DNA of 6,060 nucleotides from Thioalkalivibrio sp. (lineage in GTDB: Bacteria; Pseudomonadota; Gammaproteobacteria; Ectothiorhodospirales; Ectothiorhodospiraceae): NCBI GenBank assembly GCA_003555285.1, contig PWGH01000084.1, positions 1 through 6,060 of the forward strand, written 5' to 3'. Below are positions 1-5,377 of this stretch, piece by piece (within the stretch, counting starts at the first letter, position 1; the number at the start of each line of letters is the position of its first letter). Below the pieces are notes generated by a model that saw only the letters and a list, made by a program, of their open reading frames with translations, did no database searches and was not told the DNA's origin. The position numbers and the translations under genes are program-made.

Positions 1-963
1 GATCAAGTCCCGGCGCGTGTCGAACTGGGCGACCCGATCTGCAAGAGTGCCGCCCTCGAAGGAATCCAGTTCGTCACGGGATTGGCTGAGGGCCAGTTGG
101 CTCTGCCAACGCGGGGTCACGAAACCGCGTACGCCCACGCGCAGTGCGGAATGCACGAAGTCATTTTCGGCTGGCGTGTAGGGGCCCACCAGGGCAAAGC
201 TGTCGGGATCGAATTCGTTCGCGTCGAATTCGGTAGTGCCTTGGGAATACAGGAGGTTGCCAAAGAGCTCGACGCCGTTATCCAGCCGGTGCGACAGCGA
301 GCCGGACAGGGAGGTATTGTCGTAGCCGTCGCGGTCGTCATCGCCGATGCCGGTGAGCACGTCGATACCGTCGGTATCGAAACGGCTGGCCGACACGCTG
401 TAGCGGGTATTTCGCGTGCCGCCGGCCACACCGGCACCGAGCTCGCGGGTGTTGAAGCTGCCGCCGCCGATGAAGGCATTCACGCGTGGCGGCCCTTCGA
501 GGCCCTTGCGGGTGAAGACCTGGATCACGCCGCCGATCGCATCCGAGCCGTAGATGCTGGTGCGGGGTCCGCGCACGATCTCGATGCGTTCGATCTCCGA
601 AGGAGGCAGGAACTGCCAACTGGCCAATCCGAGGGTCGCCGAACCCATGCGTACGCCATCGACCAGCAGCAGCGTGTGGCCGGCGTTGCTGCCGCGCATG
701 AAGACGCTGGAGGCCTTGCCGAAGGGGCCGGTGTCGGCCACGTTGATGCCGGCGCGCCCACGCAGCAGGTCGGTGAACTGCTGGGGTTGAAGGCGCTCGA
801 TTTCCTCGCGTTCGATCACGGTGACCGAGGACAGCGTTTCGTCGACCGTTTGCGCGAGTCGCGCGGCGGTCACCTGTACGGGGTCGAGGGTGATGCTGAG
901 TGAATCCGCCAGCAGCGGTGCAGGAAGCAGCAACAGGGCTGCGTAGAGGTGTTTCTGGTTCAC
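1..963 (-). CDS. btuB: TonB-dependent vitamin B12 receptor, BtuB-like (N-terminal part, cut by window edge)
   Basis: This is an outer-membrane receptor expected to import cobalamin using TonB/ExbBD energy. Only the first 321 residues are visible; the rest of the beta-barrel lies left of position 1. The chosen start is GTG at 963-961, with GGGGAG 11 nt upstream. It gives a signal peptide (residues 1-19, Leu-rich, ending PLLA), then a TonB box (DPVQVTA, 27-33). The plug domain follows (about 40-153), with TVDETLSSVTVI, RGSNAGHTLLLVDGVR and IERIEIVRGPRTSIYGSDAIGG, a run very close to E. coli BtuB. Beta-strands of the barrel then begin. Acidic stretches near residues 197-214 (DTDGID, GDDDRDGYDN) sit where BtuB has calcium-binding loops; that assignment is inference. 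The cobalamin riboswitch in the leader independently supports B12 as substrate. A related cobamide or corrinoid receptor is the main alternative. No frameshift is seen. Confidence 0.92.
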   Translation of the reverse strand, partial: MNQKHLYAALLLLPAPLLADSLSITLDPVQVTAARLAQTVDETLSSVTVIEREEIERLQPQQFTDLLRGRAGINVADTGPFGKASSVFMRGSNAGHTLLLVDGVRMGSATLGLASWQFLPPSEIERIEIVRGPRTSIYGSDAIGGVIQVFTRKGLEGPPRVNAFIGGGSFNTRELGAGVAGGTRNTRYSVSASRFDTDGIDVLTGIGDDDRDGYDNTSLSGSLSHRLDNGVELFGNLLYSQGTTEFDANEFDPDSFALVGPYTPAENDFVHSALRVGVRGFVTPRWQSQLALSQSRDELDSFEGGTLADRVAQFDTRRDLI

Positions 964-1116
964 GTTTCGAGTTTCTCCCCGGCGGCCGCCCGCACGCCAT
1001 TCGATTGCATGGGATCACGGGCGTTTCGGGGAACGGCACGAGGGGACGCATCGGCGACACAGGGCCGCCGGCTGCATATTCCGCCTCGCGCGCCCACCGC
1101 ACGCCGGGTGATCATC
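964..1116 (-). promoter_or_regulatory. btuB leader / riboswitch expression platform
   Basis: About 150 nt separate the riboswitch P1 helix from the start codon, and I find no open reading frame of note here. The RNA segment from 1071-1063 (CCGGCGGCC) is the exact reverse complement of 987-979 (GGCCGCCGG), which runs into the Shine-Dalgarno GGGGAG. Nested inside is a smaller stem pairing 1023-1018 (CGCCCG) with 992-987 (CGGGCG), with CCAU/AUGG pairing further in. No U-tract follows any hairpin, so translational control by ribosome-site occlusion is more likely than intrinsic termination. Pairing was judged by eye, without energy calculation. Confidence 0.5.
975..980 (-). promoter_or_regulatory. 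Ribosome binding site of btuB
   Basis: GGGGAG on the minus strand lies 11 nt before the GTG start at 963. It supports this start over downstream alternatives. Its first two G residues fall inside a possible 9-bp leader helix, so it may be the site controlled by the riboswitch. Confidence 0.6.
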
Positions 1117-1346
1117 CACTGGCCGGTCTCCGGACTGACGAGCGGGGCGAACCCGGTCGGCGGCGCCTTCCCATGTGCAACACACAGTGGCGCGATGCCG
1201 CCGACCCGAACCCGCGAAAAGCCATCCATCGCGGGCAGGCGCTCGATCACCGTTGCGGGGGCAGTGTCGGATTGGCGCAAACACGAGGACCACGCGCACC
1301 GAACTTCCCGTTTAACCCACGGCCAAAAGACCGATGGGCACCAGCG
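1117..1346 (-). promoter_or_regulatory. Cobalamin (adenosylcobalamin-type) riboswitch
   Basis: This is the B12-sensing aptamer in the leader of btuB. Read on the minus strand, conserved blocks occur in the right order. GGTGCC, a UUUU-looped stem and TTAAACGGGAA are followed by GGTGCGC...GCGCCAATCCGACACTG and the core CCCCCGCAACGGTGA (near 1248-1264). A variable hairpin CCCGCGA/TCGCGGG (1235-1211) comes next, then GCCACTG, GGGAAGG and the B12 box GTCAGTCCGGAGACCGGCC (1139-1121). The ends can form P1: CGCTGG (1346-1341) with CCAGTG (1122-1117), 6 bp including one G-U. The size of about 230 nt is normal for the family. In this class cobalamin binding normally lowers expression of the downstream gene. 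A covariance-model search would settle the exact boundaries. Confidence 0.93.
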
Positions 1347-1355
1347 AACGAGCGC

Positions 1356-1385
1356 AGCATACACAGACCCCCCCGGCATTACCAA
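1356..1385 (-). promoter_or_regulatory. Putative sigma70 promoter of the riboswitch-btuB transcript
   Basis: On the minus strand, -35 TTGGTA (1385-1380) is followed after 18 nt by -10 TATGCT (1361-1356). The predicted transcription start, about 7 nt further on, falls near 1349, only a few bases before the riboswitch P1 helix at 1346. That position makes the call more credible than the box match alone. Confidence 0.55.
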
Positions 1386-1389
1386 CCGA

Positions 1390-1416
1390 CTTCGGGCAGG
1401 GGTACCTGTCCCGAAG
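1390..1416. repeat. 27-nt imperfect inverted repeat in the gltX/btuB divergent region
   Basis: CTTCGGG-CAGG-GGTA-CCTG-T-CCCGAAG: 11 bp of pairing with one bulged T and a 4-nt centre. It lies just upstream of the putative btuB -35 box and upstream of the gltX -10 candidate. It therefore cannot be a terminator for a known gene and looks more like an operator. I do not recognise the motif. A second, shorter inverted repeat (GCGCGA/TCGCGC, 1416-1433) abuts it. Confidence 0.5.
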
Positions 1417-1440
1417 CGCGATGCCGTTCGCGCGGGACTT

Positions 1441-1449
1441 TGGTACCCT
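1441..1449 (+). promoter_or_regulatory. Candidate extended -10 promoter for gltX
   Basis: TGGTACCCT fits an extended -10 element (TGn followed by TACCCT). No good -35 box stands 16-18 nt upstream. It would give a leader of roughly 30 nt before the gltX start at 1486. This is the best of several weak candidates in the region. Confidence 0.3.
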
Positions 1450-1485
1450 TTCCGGCTGAGGTTTTCCCGTTACAGCGAGCCATTG

Positions 1486-2892
1486 ATGAGCATCTGCACC
1501 CGTTTTGCCCCAAGTCCCACTGGGTATCTGCATATCGGCGGGGCGCGGACCGCGCTGTTCTCCTGGCTGTACGCGCGCCACCACGGGGGCGAGTTCGTGT
1601 TGCGCATCGAGGACACCGACCTCGAACGCAGCACTGCGGAATCGGTGAATGCGATTCTCGAGGGCATGGTCTGGCTCGGCCTGACCTACGACCGCGGGCC
1701 CTTCTACCAGACGCAGCATTTCGCGCGCTACCGCGAGGTGATCCAGCAACTGATGGATACCGGCCACGCCTATCACTGCTACTGCACGCGCGAGGAACTC
1801 GACGCGATGCGCACCGAGCAGATGGCGCACAAGGAAAAGCCCCGCTACGACGGTCGCTGCCGGCACCGCACCGAGCCCCGGGAGGGCGTGCCGCCGGTGG
1901 TGCGTTTTCGAACCCCCGATCACGGCGTGACCCTGGTCGATGACCTGGTGCGTGGCAAGGTTGCGGTCCAGAACAGCGAACTCGACGACCTGATCATCGC
2001 CCGTTCCGATGGCACACCGACCTACAACCTGACGGTGGTGGTCGACGACATGGACATGAACGTCACCCACGTGATCCGCGGCGATGATCACCTGAACAAC
2101 ACGCCGCGCCAGATCAACATCTTGCGGGCGCTGGGTGCCGAGCCGCCGCGCTACGGCCACCTGCCGATGATCCTGGGTCCGGATGGCACCAAGCTCTCCA
2201 AGCGCCACGGTGCGGTGTCGGTGATGCAGTACCGGGACGAGGGCTACCTGCCCGAGGCCCTGCTCAATTACCTGGTGCGCCTGGGCTGGTCGCACGGCGA
2301 CCAGGAGATCTTCAGCCTGGATGAACTCGTGCGCCTGTTCGACATCGGCGACGTGAATCAATCGGCCTCGGCGATCAACCCGGAAAAGCTGCTGTGGTTG
2401 AACCAGCACTACATCAAGACGCTGGACCCGGATCACGTCGCACTCGAATTGGGCTGGCACCTCGGCCGGATCGGGATCGACCCCTCGACCGGGCCGGAAC
2501 TGCGCCGGGTGGTGCTGGCCCAGCGCGACCGGTGCCGGACCCTGCGCGACATGGCCGAGGACAGCACCTGTTTCTACCGGGAGTTCACCGACTACGACGA
2601 GACGGCCGCGCGCAAGAACCTGACCCCAGAGGCGCTGCCGGTGCTCCAGGCGCTGCACGACGGCTTCCGCGCGCTCGGCACCTGGGAGAAGGAGCCCCTG
2701 CACCAGGTCGTGCTGCGCACCGGCGAGGTCCTGGACCTGAAGCTGGGCAAAGTCGCTCAGCCGCTGCGGGTCGCGCTGACCGGCGGAACCGCGTCACCGT
2801 CGATCGACGACACCCTGCTCCTGGTCGGTCGCGAGCGTACGATTACCCGGATCGAACGGGCACAGCAGAAGATTTCTGCACAATCCGCTTGA
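1486..2892 (+). CDS. gltX: Glutamyl-tRNA synthetase (class I, GltX)
   Basis: This cytoplasmic enzyme attaches glutamate to tRNA-Glu using ATP. The 468-residue length matches bacterial GltX. The start MSICTRFAPSPTG fits the family N-terminus; the only Shine-Dalgarno-like sequence is a weak GCGAG about 6-10 nt upstream. The reading frame stays open upstream to 949, but that extension has no family similarity and crosses the riboswitch. The class I motifs are present: HIGG at residues 16-19 and KLSKR at 236-240. Cys98, Cys100, Cys125 and His127 reproduce the zinc site of E. coli GltX, so this is the zinc-binding form. Long runs are shared with E. coli, such as HGAVSVMQYRDEGYLPEALL and LVRLGWSHGDQEIF. 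The C-terminal anticodon-binding region is complete and ends at TGA 2890-2892. tRNA-Ala follows after 40 nt and its substrate tRNA-Glu lies about 415 nt downstream. Confidence 0.98.
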   Translation: MSICTRFAPSPTGYLHIGGARTALFSWLYARHHGGEFVLRIEDTDLERSTAESVNAILEGMVWLGLTYDRGPFYQTQHFARYREVIQQLMDTGHAYHCYCTREELDAMRTEQMAHKEKPRYDGRCRHRTEPREGVPPVVRFRTPDHGVTLVDDLVRGKVAVQNSELDDLIIARSDGTPTYNLTVVVDDMDMNVTHVIRGDDHLNNTPRQINILRALGAEPPRYGHLPMILGPDGTKLSKRHGAVSVMQYRDEGYLPEALLNYLVRLGWSHGDQEIFSLDELVRLFDIGDVNQSASAINPEKLLWLNQHYIKTLDPDHVALELGWHLGRIGIDPSTGPELRRVVLAQRDRCRTLRDMAEDSTCFYREFTDYDETAARKNLTPEALPVLQALHDGFRALGTWEKEPLHQVVLRTGEVLDLKLGKVAQPLRVALTGGTASPSIDDTLLLVGRERTITRIERAQQKISAQSA

Positions 2893-2917
2893 CAGGCATC
2901 GGCCCCATGGGTAAATT
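2889..2917 (+). promoter_or_regulatory. Strong sigma70 promoter for tRNA-Ala, overlapping the gltX stop codon
   Basis: A perfect -35 TTGACA (2889-2894) contains the gltX stop TGA. After 17 nt comes -10 TAAATT (2912-2917), then a GC-rich discriminator (GCGGCCTC), as typical for growth-rate and ppGpp-controlled stable-RNA promoters. The predicted start, near 2924, gives a leader of about 9 nt before the tRNA at 2933. Stringent control is inference from the discriminator. Confidence 0.8.
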
Positions 2918-2932
2918 GCGGCCTCGCCTTTA

Positions 2933-3008
2933 GGGGCCATAGCTCAGCTGGGAGAGCGCCTGCATGGCATGCAGGAGGTCGGCGGTTCGATCCCGCCTGG
3001 CTCCACCA
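2933..3008 (+). tRNA. tRNA-Ala (anticodon GGC)
   Basis: A complete 76-nt cloverleaf with encoded CCA. The acceptor stem is GGGGCCA/TGGCTCC, with one G-U pair; the D arm is GCTC...GAGC. The anticodon stem CCTGC/GCAGG holds loop ATGGCAT, giving anticodon GGC, which reads GCC and GCU. The T arm is GGCGG-TTCGATC-CCGCC. The discriminator is A. Confidence 0.98.
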
Positions 3009-3032
3009 AAGGTTTTGTACGCAGGTCTTGAT

Positions 3033-3251
3033 ATGCACAAGTTTGGGATCATTTCCCTGTATTTGGGCCTGGTGCTGACGGTCATTGGCCTGATCGGCGG
3101 TTTCGGGTTGATGTGGGTCGGTATCGATGATTGGGCCAAACCCCTGATCGCGACGGTCCCATTAGGATTTCTGTTGGTGTTCAACGGCGTTGTAACGACC
3201 CTTCTCTACCGTCCGGGTAGCGGGTCCGGGCCGCAGGGCCCTCCGGAGTAA
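3033..3251 (+). CDS. Small two-helix membrane protein, function unknown
   Basis: A 72-residue protein that I do not recognise. It starts MHKFGIISLYLGL at ATG 3033, with AGGT 6 nt upstream as a modest ribosome site, and ends at TAA 3249-3251. Two hydrophobic segments are clear, about residues 6-29 and 37-58. They are joined by a short acidic/aromatic turn (GIDDWAKP) and followed by a polar, Gly/Pro-rich tail (RPGSGSGPQGPPE). That pattern predicts an inner-membrane hairpin. The frame is also open upstream to 2964, but that would begin inside tRNA-Ala, so the later start is chosen. The gene begins 24 nt after tRNA-Ala and ends 55 nt before tRNA-Glu, on the same strand, and probably shares their transcript. 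Hydrophobicity and codon use look like a real gene; the function is unknown. Confidence 0.75.
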   Translation: MHKFGIISLYLGLVLTVIGLIGGFGLMWVGIDDWAKPLIATVPLGFLLVFNGVVTTLLYRPGSGSGPQGPPE

Positions 3252-3253
3252 GC

Positions 3254-3269
3254 GCAGTACCGCAGTACC
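3254..3269 (+). repeat. Tandem 8-bp duplication before tRNA-Glu
   Basis: GCAGTACC occurs twice head to tail. The second half of the first copy plus the next base can pair with GCGGTA (3277-3282), forming a small TACCGC/GCGGTA stem in the spacer between the small membrane gene and tRNA-Glu. It may be only a structured processing spacer. No convincing separate promoter for tRNA-Glu is visible here. Confidence 0.35.
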
Positions 3270-3306
3270 CGTGAAAGCGGTATCAGTGAAAAGACGTTGC
3301 CTCTGC

Positions 3307-3382
3307 GTCCCCATCGTCTAGAGGCCTAGGACACCGCCCTTTCACGGCGGCGACCGGGGTTCGAATCCCCGTGGGGACGCCA
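3307..3382 (+). tRNA. tRNA-Glu (anticodon UUC)
   Basis: A complete 76-nt cloverleaf with encoded CCA. The acceptor stem is GTCCCCA/TGGGGAC. The anticodon stem CCGCC/GGCGG holds loop CTTTCAC, giving anticodon TTC (UUC in RNA). The T arm is CCGGG-TTCGAAT-CCCCG (one G-C rich stem with a terminal pair), and the discriminator is G. It is the substrate of the glutamyl-tRNA synthetase encoded just upstream. Confidence 0.98.
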
Positions 3383-3402
3383 CTAATTTCAAGTGTTGAC
3401 GC

Positions 3403-3442
3403 AAGCCGGCGCAGAATCTGTGAAGAATCTGCGCCGGCTTTC
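3403..3442 (+). terminator. Rho-independent-type terminator after tRNA-Glu
   Basis: AAGCCGGCGCAGA (3403-3415) pairs perfectly with TCTGCGCCGGCTT (3428-3440) across a 12-nt loop. This 13-bp GC-rich stem begins 20 nt after the tRNA CCA end. The following T run is short (TTTC), so termination may be partial or aided by Rho. Its position makes it the natural 3' end of the tRNA-Ala / membrane protein / tRNA-Glu transcript. Confidence 0.75.
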
Positions 3443-3625
3443 GTGTGGGCGGGCAGGTGCAAGAAAGCCCACAGGGCGGACCATCCTGAACGGGAGCCCG
3501 GCATCTGCTCAAGGGCGGAATTCGCGTGTACGATCGGATTGTCCGGCCCGTGGGGGGTCGGAGGGTCTGAATTACGGGATGTAACCGCGCTCAGCGCCCG
3601 GCAACGTGCCGAAGGAGGAGTCACC
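3443..3625 (+). other. Leader/intergenic region before the DUF427 gene
   Basis: A non-coding stretch between the tRNA-Glu terminator and the DUF427 start. It holds a 7-bp inverted repeat TGTGGGC/GCCCACA (3444-3450 and 3467-3473, 16-nt loop). The only promoter-like boxes are poor (TACGAT at 3529-3534 without a good -35; TTGTCC at 3539-3544 without a spaced -10). I see no tRNA, small-RNA signature or convincing short gene. Confidence 0.4.
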
Positions 3626-4180
3626 ATGCCTGATCTGCCATGGGAAATTCGCACGGCCCGTGCCGGCTGGGCGCACACGGGCGCCACGCGCCCGCCGTTC
3701 GCACAGGAACCCGGTCCCGGGCAGGAGTCGGTCTGGGATTATCCGCGTCCTCCGATCGTCGTTCCCGATTCGCGCGAGGTCCTGATCAGGACCGGGGACC
3801 AGACCGTTGCCCTCAGCACGAGAGCTGTGCGCGTGCTGGAGACGGCCAGTGCACCGACCTTCTACCTGCCTCCGGACGATGTGGAAGAAGCGCTGTTGAT
3901 CCCGATGTCCGGGCATTCATTTTGTGAATGGAAGGGACCGGCCCGGTACTTCGCACTCGCCGATGCCGCAGAACGTGGTGTACCGGTCGCCTGGATCTAC
4001 CCGGAACCGTTCCCGGAATTCGAGACGCTGGCCGGCTGGTATGCCTTCTACCCCGATCGCGTCGCCTGCTTCGTGGCCGGCGAGCGCGTTCTGCCGCAAG
4101 CCGGAGGCTTCTACGGTGGATGGGTCACCAATGACGTGGTGGGACCGTTCAAAGGCGAACCGGGTACGTCCGGGTGGTGA
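3626..4180 (+). CDS. DUF427-family protein (184 residues)
   Basis: The start is ATG 3626, preceded by a strong AAGGAGGAG (3612-3620) 5 nt upstream. The frame stays open upstream to 3371, inside tRNA-Glu, but that stretch crosses the terminator and is rejected. The protein resembles the longer members of family DUF427 (Pfam name NTP_transf_9). Visible landmarks are ESVWDYPRPP (34-43), a V-LIRTGDQTVALSTRAVRVLET strand/helix region (52-73), FYLPPDDV (79-86), CEWKGPARYFAL (100-111), PVAWIYPEPFPEFE (120-133), GWYAFYPDRV (137-146) and the C-terminal GGFYGGWVTNDVVGPFKGEPG (160-180). No signal peptide or membrane segment is seen, so it is probably cytosolic. The biochemical function of the family is not established and the nucleotidyltransferase-like name should not be read as proven activity. 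It stands alone, convergent to the nrfD-like gene. Family call from remembered motifs. Confidence 0.85.
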   Translation: MPDLPWEIRTARAGWAHTGATRPPFAQEPGPGQESVWDYPRPPIVVPDSREVLIRTGDQTVALSTRAVRVLETASAPTFYLPPDDVEEALLIPMSGHSFCEWKGPARYFALADAAERGVPVAWIYPEPFPEFETLAGWYAFYPDRVACFVAGERVLPQAGGFYGGWVTNDVVGPFKGEPGTSGW

Positions 4181-4191
4181 TTCCGGCGGAT

Positions 4192-4207
4192 CGCGATTGG
4201 CATCGCG
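4192..4207 (+). terminator. Short hairpin after the DUF427 gene
   Basis: CGCGAT-TGGC-ATCGCG forms a 6-bp stem 11 nt past the stop codon. No T run follows. It may stabilise the transcript end or act with the stronger hairpin at 4289-4316. Confidence 0.3.
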
Positions 4208-4288
4208 GGGGCATCAGAATCCCATCAGCGCCGTTGGCGGCTCAGGCGCTCGGGTTGCGTCCGAGCCAAGCTGAAGGATGATGATGGA

Positions 4289-4316
4289 GCCCCTTTCCCG
4301 GAAACGGGAAAGGGGC
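4289..4316. terminator. Perfect 12-bp hairpin between convergent genes (bidirectional terminator candidate)
   Basis: GCCCCTTTCCCG-GAAA-CGGGAAAGGGGC is a perfect 12-bp stem with a 4-nt loop (GAAA on the plus strand). It begins 8 nt beyond the stop codon of the minus-strand NrfD-like gene, and also lies downstream of the plus-strand DUF427 gene. Neither side has a T run, so it is either a Rho-assisted or stem-only terminator or a 3'-end stabilising structure. Confidence 0.6.
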
Positions 4317-4324
4317 GGTGGTGG

Positions 4325-5374
4325 TCAGGTCGCTGCCGGACCCGGATCGCGCATCAGGAACTGCTCACCGAGTTTGATCAACGCGGCGGCCACGGCAATT
4401 CCGAGTACCAGGATCAGCATCTCGGGGATGTTCGGCTGGTAGGACTGCACCGCACCGTACCAGTGGGCCATCTGTCCCAGCGAACCCAGTTGCCCCGTGA
4501 TGATGAAGCTGTACTGCACCCACAGCACACCGACGATGCCGATAAAGGCGAAGAACCGCGGCGCCGATTTCAGCAACACCAGCGACAGGATGAAGGGCAC
4601 GAGCATCCAGATGCTGGCCCAGCCCAGCATGCCGATCACGGTGCTTTGGGCCTCGTACACCACGCGGATCAGCAACAGGGCGGCGAACAGCAGCGCCGTT
4701 TGCCGGAAGATCCGACCGGCGGTCTCCGTCAGCGCGCTGTGCGGACGCAGCAGTACGATCGCGGCCGTACCGCTGACCAATGCGGAGACGAGCGTGACCA
4801 CGGATAGGAAAGCCCCGTGGTAGTCCGGACGCCCGATCACGGTGCCGAACACGGCGCCGATCGTGATGGCCGCAGCCGCCGCGATCACCAGCGTGCCCCA
4901 GGCCAGCGGCAGGTCGAAAACCCCGTGGCGGCCCTTCAGGTCCAGCCCCAACTTCACGACCAGGAGCACCAGCTCGATCGAGTACAGCGTGCCCATCCAC
5001 CAGATCGGGGAACTGGGGTTGGGTGAAAGCAGGATCCAGACCATGTTCAGCAGCGAACCCAGTTCCGTGGCCAGCGCAGTGAAGGCGCCGAGGAGGATTC
5101 CGATGGCCATGATCAGCAGGGGTCGCGTGTGCCGGGTAATGGACTCGTCCTTCATGATCAGGCCATAGGCCAGCACCAGCGAGATGCCGGTACTCATCAA
5201 CGCGAGGAAGATGTAGGTGATCAACGGCAGTGTCCAGACCAGCGAACTGTTGGTCGCGAACAGGTGGCCGAAAAACATCTCGTACAGACCGACGGCACCC
5301 CCCGCCACCAGTCCAGCGGCAATCAAAAACCAGGTGGGTGTCAGAAAGTCGTTCCGACTGACAGTGAAGTTCAT
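4325..5374 (-). CDS. NrfD/PsrC-type membrane subunit of a molybdopterin oxidoreductase
   Basis: A 349-residue polytopic inner-membrane protein of the NrfD/PsrC family, which exchanges electrons between the quinone pool and an iron-sulfur partner. About nine or ten hydrophobic segments are visible (roughly 14-35, 46-73, 86-116, 124-146, 156-181, 187-209, 224-243, 247-269, 273-293, 317-336). There is an early Gly-rich helix (LIAAGLVAGGAVGLYEMFFG) and an LLIMAIGILLGAFTALATELG segment, both typical in style. The start ATG 5374 has AAGGAG 8 nt upstream, placed over the end of the preceding gene. Only 3 nt separate it from the FeS-subunit stop, so the two are surely co-transcribed and probably translationally coupled. 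In arsenite-oxidase (arx) operons this gene is called arxC, in polysulfide reductase psrC, and in sulfite dehydrogenase soeC; the sequence alone does not let me choose. No TorD-like chaperone gene follows; the operon ends here. Confidence 0.88.
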   Translation of the reverse strand: MNFTVSRNDFLTPTWFLIAAGLVAGGAVGLYEMFFGHLFATNSSLVWTLPLITYIFLALMSTGISLVLAYGLIMKDESITRHTRPLLIMAIGILLGAFTALATELGSLLNMVWILLSPNPSSPIWWMGTLYSIELVLLVVKLGLDLKGRHGVFDLPLAWGTLVIAAAAAITIGAVFGTVIGRPDYHGAFLSVVTLVSALVSGTAAIVLLRPHSALTETAGRIFRQTALLFAALLLIRVVYEAQSTVIGMLGWASIWMLVPFILSLVLLKSAPRFFAFIGIVGVLWVQYSFIITGQLGSLGQMAHWYGAVQSYQPNIPEMLILVLGIAVAAALIKLGEQFLMRDPGPAAT

Positions 5375-5377
5375 GGT

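Noticed and set aside
82..903. Plus-strand open frame opposite btuB
   Set aside because: The minus strand encodes a clear TonB-dependent receptor through the same span; the plus-strand product has low-complexity Ala/Gly/Val composition only.
949..1485. In-frame upstream extension of gltX (179 extra residues) on the plus strand
   Set aside because: It runs antisense through the btuB leader and riboswitch, has no synthetase-family similarity, and the family N-terminus begins exactly at 1486.
1312..2703. Long open frame on the minus strand across gltX
   Set aside because: It is the antisense shadow of a high-GC gene, rich in His/Val/Gln without domain motifs, and it covers the riboswitch.
2964..3032. 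Earlier ATG for the small membrane protein
   Set aside because: It lies inside tRNA-Ala, and the added residues are the translation of the tRNA.
3307..3442. tRNA-Glu 3' end as an integration (att) site of a genomic island
   Set aside because: No integrase, no repeated tRNA 3' end and no composition change are seen downstream within the window.
3371..3625. Upstream extension of the DUF427 gene
   Set aside because: It begins inside tRNA-Glu and crosses the terminator hairpin; the strong Shine-Dalgarno is at 3626, where family similarity follows.
4497..4823. Plus-strand open frames opposite the NrfD-like gene
   Set aside because: They are antisense shadows; the minus strand encodes a well-formed multi-helix membrane protein with a proper ribosome site.
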